From contig NC_085886.1 in the NCBI RefSeq assembly GCF_035222275.1, positions 434,001 to 498,000 of the forward strand: a DNA stretch of 64,000 bases, read 5' to 3'. The translations under genes were made by a program, and so were the position numbers. Positions 53,491-63,676 of the stretch are shown here, piece by piece; positions within the stretch are counted from its first letter, which is position 1; every line of letters starts with the position of its first letter. The notes under the pieces are model-generated. The model did no database searches, was not told where the DNA came from, and saw only the letters and a list, made by a program, of their open reading frames with translations. This DNA is from Podospora bellae-mahoneyi. Lineage: Eukaryota > Ascomycota > Sordariomycetes > Sordariales > Podosporaceae.

Positions 53491-55383
53491 CTATAGAATG
53501 GTTATTCGACATTCTTGGGTGTCGCTGAAGAATGTCTTCAAAGTTCCATCGTGTCTAACCTCCAACAATCCAACTCTTGTGTAAGCATTCGGGTTGGACT
53601 GCACCTGTCGAAGGACTAGGGACTTGATGCTGATCCACGTGTCCACACTATTATGACCCAAGGCCAAAAGGTGATAGCATTCTTCTTCTTCTATTTCGGG
53701 ATATTCGCGAGTTTCCGTTTCGATATCAGGGAACATCTCGCCAAGGTACTGGTTGTTGCGATCTGGGCGGTTATCCGTCACCCGGGGCATTTTCTGGCTC
53801 CAAATGCTCTTGCAGTCCCAGTTCATGCTCGCTTTAACGGGTATCAAGAATCCCATCAGCGTAATGTGACCGGACCGAACTGGCCCAAAGCGATTCGCAG
53901 TCGAGGGTTCTGTCTCGCAGTCTACTATGCGGGCGTGGAACTCGAGGCGGTCCAAAATGAAATCCACTGCGCCGGTGATGGAAGCCCACGACCAGGTCGG
54001 GGCATAATACTCGGGATGCCTTTTGGAACTGATGACGGGGATACTCGTATCCATCTCGTGGCTTCTCATCCACAATAGTTGCCGAGGAAGACCCCGCCGC
54101 CATAAGCCAGCACAAAAGGTGTCATTTTCAGAAAGTTCCCACCCAGTAGCGATACCCGATAGCGCGGGAAGGCGATCCGAGATGTACGTCAACTCGCGCT
54201 GTGTGTATGCCAGCACCATACGACACCACACCTCGCTGTTTCCGTCCTGAGTGCGTGAGAGGTCATGCGCCAGTGTGTTCACCGAAGGGGGAGAACACTC
54301 GCAAGCGTTGAAGGTCGCACAACGCCACTGAAGCTCGTCTTGTGTGTAATACAAGATACGATTAGCCAATTTCTCCTCCTGGTAGGTCCACGCACGCTTC
54401 TCAAGGGGCTGTCCTAAGCCCGTCATCCAGCCATGCACACTCTGTGCGGACCGCGTGATTCTCCGGCTGTCCTCGTAGCTCCTTCTAACTCGTCTTGCAT
54501 AGGCAGTGCTTTTCCTCCCTCCCACGCCACTACATTCAATAGGCAGAACACCCTCCACGCTGGCGGCACGAGAGCCCAAAAAGCAACCTCCATCGCCATC
54601 GGTAGCACCGCTCGCTGCAATAACAAAGAAAGCGTTGGCATACACCGTCGTCATCTTCGAGGCTTCGATAGCCCAGTCTTGGGCATCACCCTGGATGATA
54701 CAGAGAGAGTCGATCCAAAGGTACCGTATACCTAGGCGGCGAGTGATGATAACGGCGTCTTGGAAGGTCTTGGTCAGCTTGATCCAGGGTATCTCGGTTT
54801 GGAACTGGCTGAGGTTATCGGCTGTCATTTTAATCGTCCTCGCAGCTTTCTCCGGTGAACCCCAGCAATGGCTGAGAGCGACATATCGTGCCGACTCGTT
54901 CTGTGGAATATGAAGGCGAAGTCGAGGTGGCTGCTCCGCCGCTCCTATGTCGATGACTCGCGTGGGGAGCAGTTGGGGTTCGCCGTCAGCACATCTCTCA
55001 TGTTCAGTGATGCAGTCGTTGATCCAACGCTCGGCCAACGCGAAACATTCATCCGAGGAAGAATCGATCGAGACTTCGGTAGACGGTCCGATCCAAGAGC
55101 ATGAGGTAGGTGAATCGGGATGGCAGTAGATATCAAGCAGCTTGCGGCTGCCTTCGTGGTTGAGATAAATCACCTCCAATGGTCTCCCATCGTCCTGGAG
55201 CAAGTCTACTCGGCCATCCTCTTGACTCAAATTTGGCATGGCATGCTCCAGTGCTTTCCAAAGCAATATGCATGAAGCGCAGCCATCTTTGACAGAAGCA
55301 GTCAGATCTTCAATTTCGAAATATATTCTGTCGGTATCTGAGGCGTTGAGACCCCAGCACACTTCGCAGGTCGACTCCGACAT
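53491..55383 (-). CDS. HET-domain protein (heterokaryon incompatibility type)
   Basis: A single exon of 630 aa. An N-terminal Cys-containing segment (CEVCWGLNAS, CASCILLW) is common in this family. The HET domain starts at about 167 with YVALSHCWG, continues with LTKTFQDAVIITRRLGIRYLWIDSLCII (203-230) and QGDAQDWAIEASKM, and includes the alanine-rich VIAASGA block near 255. HET domains are TIR-related and can trigger programmed cell death when non-self is recognised; many HET genes are not true incompatibility genes. The C-terminal 350 residues contain the usual WAYQEE-type segment (RAWTYQEEKLANRIL). The frame is intact. It is convergent with the broken membrane-protein gene. Confidence 0.92.
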   Translation of the reverse strand: MSESTCEVCWGLNASDTDRIYFEIEDLTASVKDGCASCILLWKALEHAMPNLSQEDGRVDLLQDDGRPLEVIYLNHEGSRKLLDIYCHPDSPTSCSWIGPSTEVSIDSSSDECFALAERWINDCITEHERCADGEPQLLPTRVIDIGAAEQPPRLRLHIPQNESARYVALSHCWGSPEKAARTIKMTADNLSQFQTEIPWIKLTKTFQDAVIITRRLGIRYLWIDSLCIIQGDAQDWAIEASKMTTVYANAFFVIAASGATDGDGGCFLGSRAASVEGVLPIECSGVGGRKSTAYARRVRRSYEDSRRITRSAQSVHGWMTGLGQPLEKRAWTYQEEKLANRILYYTQDELQWRCATFNACECSPPSVNTLAHDLSRTQDGNSEVWCRMVLAYTQRELTYISDRLPALSGIATGWELSENDTFCAGLWRRGLPRQLLWMRSHEMDTSIPVISSKRHPEYYAPTWSWASITGAVDFILDRLEFHARIVDCETEPSTANRFGPVRSGHITLMGFLIPVKASMNWDCKSIWSQKMPRVTDNRPDRNNQYLGEMFPDIETETREYPEIEEEECYHLLALGHNSVDTWISIKSLVLRQVQSNPNAYTRVGLLEVRHDGTLKTFFSDTQECRITIL

Positions 55384-56139
55384 AATCGGGGGAAGGCGTT
55401 GAGTTACCTAGGGTGTAATTCCTGAGGCATTATTACCTTAAGCTAGTTCAGGCGAGGTCAGGCACATCTGGGAGGCAGATCACGTGCGGTGGTCCACAGG
55501 ATATCCTCTTCCACCCACCCACTGACCTGACGGCCCTCGATATTCTCAGCAACAGCAGCCCCAATTCCAAAGTCGACGAGCGCGCAACATTCAGAAAGAC
55601 GACGCAGGTCGGATATCCTGCACCTCACACGCTGCAGTGGCTTCCTTTCAGGACTTTGGACGATACGACATGCATTTCTTCTACCAGGGCTCCAGGCTAG
55701 GCCTGTTTTGTGGAACAACCTCAGAGATGAGGTCGGAAGGTCGCTTAGATAAAGATCTATCCGACTTGGTTCATTCGTAACTCTACTCACCAATATCCGG
55801 CAAATCACATCTCAACAGCCCTACCCAGCCGCGCCTCTCATATTCAGTCTACATCTGCCTGAATATCCCCGCCTATGATTTCGCGTCAAAGATTCCCCGA
55901 GGGTGGGAACTCACTTAAGCTCCCAGTTTGCCAAGAATATCTATTGTTTTTCGGATGCCGGCAAGTGTTGTTATAGGATTTCATCTATCTCTACTCTATT
56001 ACTGACCGAGCTGCAGTTAACTCATGGCTTTGTCAACATGGCCAGTTCCTTCTTTAAGATGAGACCTTCCCTTTGTTTGATGGACTTACCATAGCTCGTT
56101 TTTCAACCCGTTCCCGTATCGACACCTGAAGCCTCGACA
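55384..56139. other. Intergenic
   Basis: Divergent promoter region between the HET gene and the second DUF1996 gene. No coding signal; short frames lack recognisable domains. Confidence 0.5.
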
Positions 56140-57297
56140 ATGAAGTCCCTCTTCCTAGCCCTTCCGGGCCTGGCCCACGCGGCTCTTCGTTTCGGTTGCT
56201 CGACACTGACTATCGAGCGTCTCGACCCAGTTGTTGAGCCTGGGAATAACCCCTCTGCCCATGTTCACCAAGTCGTTGGTGGAAACGCGTTCAACGCTAC
56301 TGTTGACACCTCGGTAGATGTTGGAAACCGCGCGACCTGCACCACCTGCATCTTTTCCGAAGACAAATCCAACTACTGGACCGCCACACTGTATTTCCGT
56401 GCCCGAAATGGATCATACCACAAGGTGCCCCAGTACCCCAACGCTGTCTTCCACGACGGACAAGTCGGTGGCATGACCATCTACTACACACAACAGGACT
56501 TCTGGGACAATGGAAACCAAAAGATCACGAGCTTTCCTCCTGGTTTCAGGATGACTGTTGGCAGCCCTACCACCGAGACTCGGGAGCAAGCCCAGCAGTA
56601 CAAGGGGCTGAGGTACACCTGTCTGCAAGACATTCTCACTCGTGGTAGTGAGACATATGACTTCCCCAAGCAGCCTTGCCCCGCTGGAATTATGGCCATT
56701 CATCACTTCCCCGCGTAGGTTCTTTCTGATGCATTGCAATGTTTGCAGTGACACTAACTGACATCATCTGTGTTCAGTTGCTGGGATGGCAAGAACCTGG
56801 ACTCACCCGATCACCAATCCCACATGTTCCTCACCGGTCACGGCGGGTTCCGAGTTGCCGACCCTTGCCCGGCTTCCCACCCCGTCCGCATGCCCCAAGT
56901 TGCGTATGAGACCATGTGGGACACTTCTGTGTTCAACGACAAGGACCTTTGGCCTGAGGATGGTTCGCAGCCGTTTATCTGGTCGACTGGTGATACAAAG
57001 GGGTACTCCACCCACGCTGACTACTTGTTTGGCTGGGAGGGTGACTCGCTGCAGAGGGCCATGGATTCCAACTGCTTCTTCCAACGGTGCTCGCTGGGCA
57101 AATATCCAGAGGGTGTGCTCAAAGTCCAGACACCCGAGGAGCAGAATGCTTGCAAGATTGAAACGACGGTCAAAGAGCCGGTGGATGGCTGTAAGTTTGC
57201 CCCTCTCCAATCTTTGTTTGAGGCCAAAAGCTGATAGACAACTTCAACAGGGCTTGACTACCTTCCTGGAAAGCCGGAGACTGCTCTGCGTCGCTAA
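56140..57297 (+). CDS. Secreted DUF1996 protein
   Basis: Exons 56140-56714, 56778-57190 and 57251-57297 give 344 aa. A short signal peptide (MKSLFLALPGLAHA, cleavage before ALRFGC) leads directly into the DUF1996 domain: [68 protein letters not shown] and WPEDGSQPF. There is no CBM1 or WSC module, and the protein ends soon after VDGWLDYLPG. The splice in CWDG and the last splice before WLDYLPG are confirmed by the paralogue next door. Unlike the other two paralogues it lacks the intron after ERLDP. Likely extracellular; biochemical activity unknown to me. Confidence 0.9.
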
Positions 57298-57889
57298 GAG
57301 AGGATGCTTCCATGGTGGCCACTAGACTGTAGCGCTGGAAGATAGAACCACAGGGTTGGAGAGGGTTGCACTTCAGGAAGTAGATCAGGCATCAAGACAT
57401 ACATATACAAGAGCCATTTGTCAGATTTACCAAATCACGATGAAAAGATGCGCTGCTCTGGAGCTTGTCTTCCTCTTTTGGTTACCATGCTCCCACCTTT
57501 CCTTTCTGCTTTTATCCAGCACACAATCCACATCCTAGGCCCGGATGCTCTGCCGAAGACACTGCCATTCTCAACCGGTAACCGACATCCTTCCCAGCTC
57601 TAGACAACCGGCAAAACTCTTGGCACGCGGGTGGGATATTGACCATGTTGAACCTCATAGGCCAGAATGGACGATCAGGATGCGGAAATATTGCCAGCAC
57701 TCTACACTCATCTCGTGGAAATAGTTACACAGGGGAGGACGTGTTATTGCCACGGGCGCTCTGGACCGCAATCCTGCACAGCACAATGGAAAGATAACAC
57801 GGGTTTGAGGCAGCCACGATCATCGGTTTTCCATTCTTCTTCCCATCATCCATCCCCTCATCCACAGGCAGTCCCTTGGTCAGGCCAAG
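57298..57889. other. Spacer between tandem DUF1996 genes
   Basis: About 590 bp with the 3' UTR of the upstream paralogue and the promoter of the next; no other gene is seen. Confidence 0.5.
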
Positions 57890-59104
57890 ATGTTAAAATT
57901 TGGTCTTGTTGTCTCAGCCTTCATTGGCATCTGCTCCGCCCAGACGGGTGTCGAGCTCGACCGGCCTATGCTCGGTCCCCCTGGATCACCGCCACGCAGA
58001 AGCCCGGTTGCCATGTTGCGCTTTGGCTGCTCGCAGGTTGTGATTGAGCGTCTGGATCCGTAAGTGCTTCTCGACATTAAACCAGCGGAAGGGCGACTGG
58101 AGCTAACCTCCGAGACAAGACTCGTCAACCCAGGCCAAAACCCATCATCCCACATGCACCAAATCGTGGGAGGAAACGCCTTCTCGGCCTCCATGCCCCT
58201 CGAAGACATCTCCGCCCTCTCCACCTGCACGACCTGCCACTTCCAAGAAGACCACTCCAACTACTGGACCGCCAACCTCTACTTCCGCGCACGCAACGGC
58301 ACTTACAAACGTGTTCCTCAGATGGCCAACGAGTTCAACACCGGCGACAACGGTGGTATTACCGTGTACTATACATCCCCAGCGCCGAATGCCACGACTG
58401 CTTTCAAGCCTGGCTTTCGCATGCTGGCCGGGGATGTGAACCTACGCAAGTCAGAGGGTCTAGGTCGGAACATGCAGCAGTGCTATCGGTGTTATACCAA
58501 GGAGAACTTTGGAGGCAGCATGTACAGCCCGTGCATGGACCCTGTCTATGATACGGACCATCTTCCCAAGATACCCTGTCCTGGCGGGATCAGGTCTAAT
58601 ATCATCTTTCCGCTGTGCTGGGATGGCGTCAACTTGGATAGTCCAAACCACAAGGATCACGTTGCGCATCCTATCACAGGACCAACATCGTTTTCCGTTG
58701 TCGGCGGAGAATGCCCCAAGTCGCATCCTGTCAAGATACCGCAGGTCATGTACGAAGTGATGTGGGACACGAGACCGTTCAACAACCCGGAAGACTGGCC
58801 GGAGGATGGGAGTCAGCCTTTAGTGTTGTCGAATGGTGATACGTGAGTTTATTTCAGCTCTGGGTTTGACAGCTCAAGTCAATTGTGGTGGTATACTGAC
58901 GCTGGAACAGAACCGGGTATGGCCAACATGGCGATTATGTCTTTGGCTGGCAAAAGGATTCCCTTCAAGTCGCGATGGATACGGGGTGCTATCTGCGAAA
59001 TTGCAGTAGCTTGACTGAGCTGCCACCAAAGGTCAAGAACCAGTGCCAGGTGCCGGTCAGTGCAACGGTTGATGGAGATTTGGATGAGTGCAAGTTACCC
59101 CCCC

Positions 59105-59140
<36 letters not shown>

Positions 59141-59211
59141 TTTTTTGAAGCTGTAAAGCTAATGGAATGACAGGGCTTACTGAGCTGCCGGGTGGTGGCC
59201 ATGGTGAGTAG
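57890..59211 (+). CDS. Secreted DUF1996 protein (tandem paralogue)
   Basis: Exons 57890-58059, 58120-58842, 58911-59089 and 59174-59211 give 369 aa. Signal peptide about 1-17 (GICSA-QTG), then a 27-residue Pro/Arg-rich insertion before MLRFGCSQVVIERLDP, where the first intron sits exactly as in the CBM1-bearing paralogue. [43 protein letters not shown] and WPEDGSQPL follow. An extra Cys-containing loop (QQCYRCYTKENFGG...PCMDP) distinguishes it. The last intron begins GCAAGT (GC-AG) and contains a 32-nt T run (59108-59139); it is homologous in position to the GT-AG intron of the upstream paralogue and yields WLTELPGG. No CBM1. Confidence 0.88.
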
Positions 59212-59483
59212 GGCATGGGAATGCCAGTAGAAACAATTGCGTGGAGTGGTAGATAAACATTTGCCACAGCATAAGCCCACAGCCGCAAATTGCGGTACAC
59301 TGCCCCTGAGCCACGTGGATGGCCCCCTCCCGTGCCGTGTGCCTGCCTTGGTGGCTACGTCATTGTCAACTTCGTGCTACGCTCGTGGTTCATATAATTA
59401 TTATTATTCATTACCTTGACTCCGTTTTTTTTGCTCACTTCAAAACATCTCTCTTGACAAACTCCCATACTCACCAATTCATC

Positions 59484-60266
59484 ATGGCACAAGCCAAACC
59501 AACTTCACTCGTCCTTGCTGACGCCGACCACCTCATCTACGACACCTCTTCCACCCCTCCCACTGCAGTCTACGGCCTCAGCACGAACATCGAATCGCTC
59601 ACTTACAAAGACTCTTCCCTGAACTTCAGTCGCGCGCTCCATCAAAAAACGGCATCATCATCAACACTCGAATCAGACCCCGCGACACAACAAGAAGGCG
59701 ACCGCCTCTACAACCTCGTCCACCCCCTCAACGCAGACTACCGCACCGACATCCCCGCCCACTTCTTCCTCACCTGCCATTCCCCATCCCTCTCCCCCGT
59801 GGGCAACATTAAACTCACCACCTCCAAGTCCCTCCTCTCCAGCAAACCTGACAAAATCAAAGCGGTGCACTACCCCAACCGCACAGCATCGACCTCCCCA
59901 CTATTCCCCGACGAAGATGCCACTGAAAAGGTTCTCCTCACGTGCAGCAAACAAACATTTGGCAAGGGCTACACCTGGACAAACTCGCAAAACAAGGAAG
60001 TGGCACGAGAGGAAGAGCTCAAGGACGGGGATGCTGTCAAGGGCAGAAGGTTGATTTTCACAAGTGGACAAATCACCCAGGAGGAAAAAGACGCCCTTGT
60101 TGCAGTTTGGGTTCTGAAACGGTGGGTGGAAGTGGCCGAGGAGAAGGGATTTAAGAAGGAGGCGCTGGACAAGCTGTCTCCGGCCGAGCAAGCGGTCATG
60201 GATATGAAGTGGTTCAAGCGGGCGGGGGGGTTGGCCGGGTTGGCGGCTGCGGGAGGGGCTTGCTGA
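59484..60266 (+). CDS. Hypothetical protein, 260 aa
   Basis: A single exon starting MAQAKPTSLVLADADHLIYD. I do not recognise a domain. The middle is Ser/Thr/Pro-rich; a segment FFLTCHSPSLSPVGNIKLTTSKS looks like beta structure, while the C-terminal 80 residues are helical (QEEKDALVAVWVLKRWVEVAEEKG) and end in a Gly/Ala tail closing with Cys (AGGLAGLAAAGGAC). No signal peptide. The frame shows the strong C-rich then G-rich codon gradient of neighbouring native genes, which supports it being a real coding gene. A start further upstream (59319) is open but unlikely. Confidence 0.65.
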   Translation: MAQAKPTSLVLADADHLIYDTSSTPPTAVYGLSTNIESLTYKDSSLNFSRALHQKTASSSTLESDPATQQEGDRLYNLVHPLNADYRTDIPAHFFLTCHSPSLSPVGNIKLTTSKSLLSSKPDKIKAVHYPNRTASTSPLFPDEDATEKVLLTCSKQTFGKGYTWTNSQNKEVAREEELKDGDAVKGRRLIFTSGQITQEEKDALVAVWVLKRWVEVAEEKGFKKEALDKLSPAEQAVMDMKWFKRAGGLAGLAAAGGAC

Positions 60267-61943
60267 GGGGGCTGTGCCGTAGCCTGGGGCTAGGATCAAG
60301 TGTCTGTTGGGGTTGAAGAGCGGTACACGGGCTGTGTAACTGTCGATCAACCCGTTGACTTGGGTAGTTTGGTAACGAATCATTACTGGATCACACTACA
60401 TGCGTATGCATACTACAACAAACTTGGACTGTTGTTGCTTATGGCCCACAGAAATGATCCTTCCCCGCCCGCATATATTCTCCGTTAGCCTCGTGGAAAA
60501 GGAGGAAATTCTCCGGACAAAGACTTGGGCCAATGAGTACAGAGAGATACCTTTTGGTCGCCAAGAATGCCACGCTTGAAGGATTGCAGTTACAGTAAAT
60601 AGAGCGAGGTTCCAAACATGGTTGACCGATCCCATTCTCTTGGTGTCGACTCCTCCTTCCGGCTTAGCACAGTACTCTCCTATTCTAGACAGGAAACCAA
60701 CCCTCTCCCGCAAGGCCGATCTTGCTCAATCGCAAACTGGCAGCTACCGTATCCATGATTACTGTCTTCGGGCATCAAGCTCACCACAACAGCACCATGC
60801 CCATATGGTCCAGCTCCCGACTCCAAGACCTGGAGGGCGAAAGTTTTGGATGGCTGTTGCTGCGGTCAAATGGCAAAGACGGATTCGTTGACGTCATTGA
60901 ATACAGCCAAGAGCCTCCGTGTGATTCGGTGAGTGCGTATTTGGACATGCAACCAACTTCGTGGGCTCTCAGGTGGTCATCCCGGCACCCGGAACGGCAG
61001 GACCAAGAGTGGCTTCGCGGGAGCTCCGTGTTGGTACCGAATGGCGCGGGGAGCTGCAAGGAGCTGAGGGGGAGCCAGGAAAGTGAAAAGGCTGCCGATC
61101 GTTGGAGGGCGGACGTGGATCGTGAGATCGGCAGGTGTAAAGCTGGAACGGTGATGGTGGTGGTGGTAGTGTAGCCGAAGACCTGGTCTATATGACAGAG
61201 GAATAGTCAGCAGGGTCTACCTCTAGATGTTGGTGCCTAGGCTTACCCTTGGAGTTTGGGCCTTGGTGTTGATCGAGTAGAAAATATGTGGTGGGCGGAA
61301 AAGTCACTCCCAGCCAACACAAGGCAGCCGACTCTTCCGGAATTGGTCAATGTCTGTGACCGCAAGTCTTGCGCCAAGCGGTGCCTGTTTGGTAAGGTTA
61401 GATATTTAGGTGGTAGCCACTCAACCTCGGACTTGGTTGCGGCAGGGGGCTTACCGTCCAAATCCAGATCCTCCACGGGGGCATCGAGAAAGAACTTTCC
61501 CATCTGGAAATTGAATTTTGTTGATGACAGGTCATGCCAAGAGAAACAAAGGTTACGTTGTCCATGGCCGGGAGGTCCGGTAGGTCGGATGCCGTACCAC
61601 ACGGGCAGGGGGGGAGGTTGGCTTCGTTGCAACAGTAAGACGAAAACTGACCCAAATGGTAGAAGCTAATCACGTGTGCATCACACAAGCAGCATTGTGG
61701 TGGCAGTAACAACCTCGAAGTTAGGTCGGCCAAGCTCTAGAAGCGCTCTTGTGCCGCTCGTATAACAGCCACCATTTGATCCTTCGAGTTTCAAGGCAGG
61801 CAACATGCACTCTCGATCGATCGGTAGAATATTCAGAAAAATAATGTGACATAGTTACCCTTACCCTTCTGAGGCTATTGGGCCACCCCATCCATCCACC
61901 ACCATCAGGTTTGAATTTTTTTCATGCGCAAAAACCAGCTCTG
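60267..61943. other. Intergenic, one doubtful frame
   Basis: About 1.7 kb without a recognisable gene. A plus-strand frame at 60722-61174 (150 codons, ending in a run of Val codons from a GTG repeat) has no domain and no splice evidence; it could be an unknown small gene but more likely is chance. Confidence 0.4.
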
Positions 61944-62523
61944 ATGTCTTTTCTACGGTCGCCCTTTGTGCAGCATCTCCTGGGCATCCTTCAGGTCGTG
62001 TCGGCATGTTTCATGGCATGGAAGGGCGCCTGCCTTCTTTCTGGCACTCCCTACCCGGCCGTGGTGGTCATCACCAACTCGATGGCCCCGGCCTTTGATC
62101 CGGGGGACATCTTGCTCGTCCATCGCCACCCGGCACATGACGGGAGAGTAAGGGTTGGTGACCTTCCCGTCATCCTCAATCCTGATCGACCATTTCCTTT
62201 TATTCACCGGGTTGTTGGTGTGTTTTATGATGACAATCAAGAGTATGTGTGCTTTGGATTACTGAATGGGTTGAGCGAACGATTGCTGATTTGCATGCAG
62301 GGAGATGGTGTTAACCAAAGGTGACAATAATGAGCTGAACGATTCAGTTGGAATGATGTATCCTGGTGGGCAGGAATACATCTCTCGACGTGAAATCGCC
62401 GGCTTCGTTAGAGGCTATGTTCCTTTGCTGGGTTGGGTTGTTATTTTCTTGCAGGACCCTGTCCGTACTATGGAGCGGTTGCTATCTTCAGGTGACGAGC
62501 TCGGGCCTGACAACTTTATATGA
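61944..62523 (+). CDS. Divergent SEC11-like signal peptidase I
   Basis: Exons 61944-62242 and 62301-62523 (58-nt intron, GTATGT...TGCAG) give 173 aa, the usual SEC11 length. One N-terminal membrane segment (about 12-35, VSACFMAWKGACLL) is followed by the catalytic serine motif TNSMAPAF (Ser46), PGDILLVHR, the histidine motif FIHRVV (His88, in place of the Lys used by bacteria), and LTKGDNN (104-110) with Asp108, then ND at 113-114. These are the boxes of the ER signal peptidase catalytic subunit. SMAPAF instead of SMEPAF and many other differences suggest a paralogue rather than the housekeeping SEC11. The frame is open upstream to 61878; MSFLRSP is the better start. Confidence 0.85.
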
Positions 62524-62590
62524 TTCTGTTGAATTTCTCCCCGACATCGACCACCTTCAGTGATTGGTCAACGTTGAGCAACTATCTGAC

Positions 62591-63676
62591 CTACATACCC
62601 AGAGCAGCATAGACCTTGGGGTACATCCACAGCGGCACCACCATAAAGAAGAATCCAAACAGGTACATCATCCCGGCCGTTCTCACCGCCCAAGACGGCA
62701 ACCCTCTCTTGCAGCTCTTCCACCCCGCCGTCTTCCCGACAAAAGTCTCCACGGCACAAGCCACAAAGTTCAAGAAAAAGAACAAGACATCCCGACCCAT
62801 CGCCCCGTCACCAACAGCCCACCCCCCCAAGCCGTGTGACAAGCCCGAAAGTAAAAAAACAAACAGGGGTACCAATGTCTTTCTCAAACCTGTTTTCTTC
62901 TCAATGCCAAGTACACCCAAGAAGAGGCCCGCATAAAACGCAAACGTCGGGATCGTAATCCTATTCCACACTTTCCCCCAAAAGCTCCTCACAGACGTCG
63001 CATTCGCCGCACGCCCCCAGATCGAGGGCCACTCTTCCGGTTCATCCCATCTCAGGACTGCAACGAACGCAAGCGAGAGAGCGCAACGGGAGGCTTCAAG
63101 AAGGTAAAACGCTGTCCAGATCCAGTTCACCGAGATGCCGGCTCGGATGAGGAGCTGTCTACCGGTGAGTGGTTGGAAGCGAAAGACTTCGTAGTCAGGG
63201 GCAAAATCCGATGGTTTGGCGCCTGTGAAGACAAATACGGAGATGACACCTTGGACGAGGTGCGTGTCTGCTGTGAAGAGGAGGGCGATCTTGACGAGCT
63301 GAAGGACGGCGAATCTGAGCCGGGATTGGGGGTTCTTGTTGTGAGTAGTGGAGAATACCACTGGGGGGGCTTCAAGCCCTCGAGGGTTGTTCCAGAGTTT
63401 GTAAGCGTTGATGAAACCCGGGGATTTTGGTGGTTGGTGGTCAAGAACAAGGATTTTGAGAGTGTGAAGAAAGTAGAAGATGACGAGGCTGGCGTAGGTG
63501 CTGTTGAGCCCTCCAGGCCATGTCAGGTGGTGGCAAGTGTTCAGAGACAGGAAGTTGAGTGGCCATATGGCGAGCAGTGAAAGCTTTCGGATTCCTTTTC
63601 CCTGGCCTAGAGACAATATCGTGATGAGGCTCGCCAGAGAAAATGACCATAAAGGGGTGAATGCTGTCGAATGCAT
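62591..63676 (-). CDS. Wax-synthase-like membrane O-acyltransferase
   Basis: A single exon; from MHSTAFTPLW at 63676 the product is 361 aa (other in-frame Met codons at 63727 and 63817). About eight hydrophobic segments run along the length. The wax synthase/TRI7-type signature is seen in DEPEEWPSIWGRAANATSVRSFWGKVWN, where W-P-IWG and SVRSFWGKVW are the conserved boxes, and in FLLSGLSHGLGGW with the putative active-site histidine. Such enzymes transfer acyl or acetyl groups to alcohols in membranes, in lipid or secondary metabolism. No other biosynthetic gene is adjacent. It ends 67 bp from the convergent SEC11-like gene. Confidence 0.8.
   Translation of the reverse strand: MHSTAFTPLWSFSLASLITILSLGQGKGIRKLSLLAIWPLNFLSLNTCHHLTWPGGLNSTYASLVIFYFLHTLKILVLDHQPPKSPGFINAYKLWNNPRGLEAPPVVFSTTHNKNPQSRLRFAVLQLVKIALLFTADTHLVQGVISVFVFTGAKPSDFAPDYEVFRFQPLTGRQLLIRAGISVNWIWTAFYLLEASRCALSLAFVAVLRWDEPEEWPSIWGRAANATSVRSFWGKVWNRITIPTFAFYAGLFLGVLGIEKKTGLRKTLVPLFVFLLSGLSHGLGGWAVGDGAMGRDVLFFFLNFVACAVETFVGKTAGWKSCKRGLPSWAVRTAGMMYLFGFFFMVVPLWMYPKVYAALGM

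Noticed and set aside
60722-61174. 150-codon plus-strand frame ending in a Val run
   Set aside because: The end comes from a GTG microsatellite; no similarity recognised and no splice evidence.
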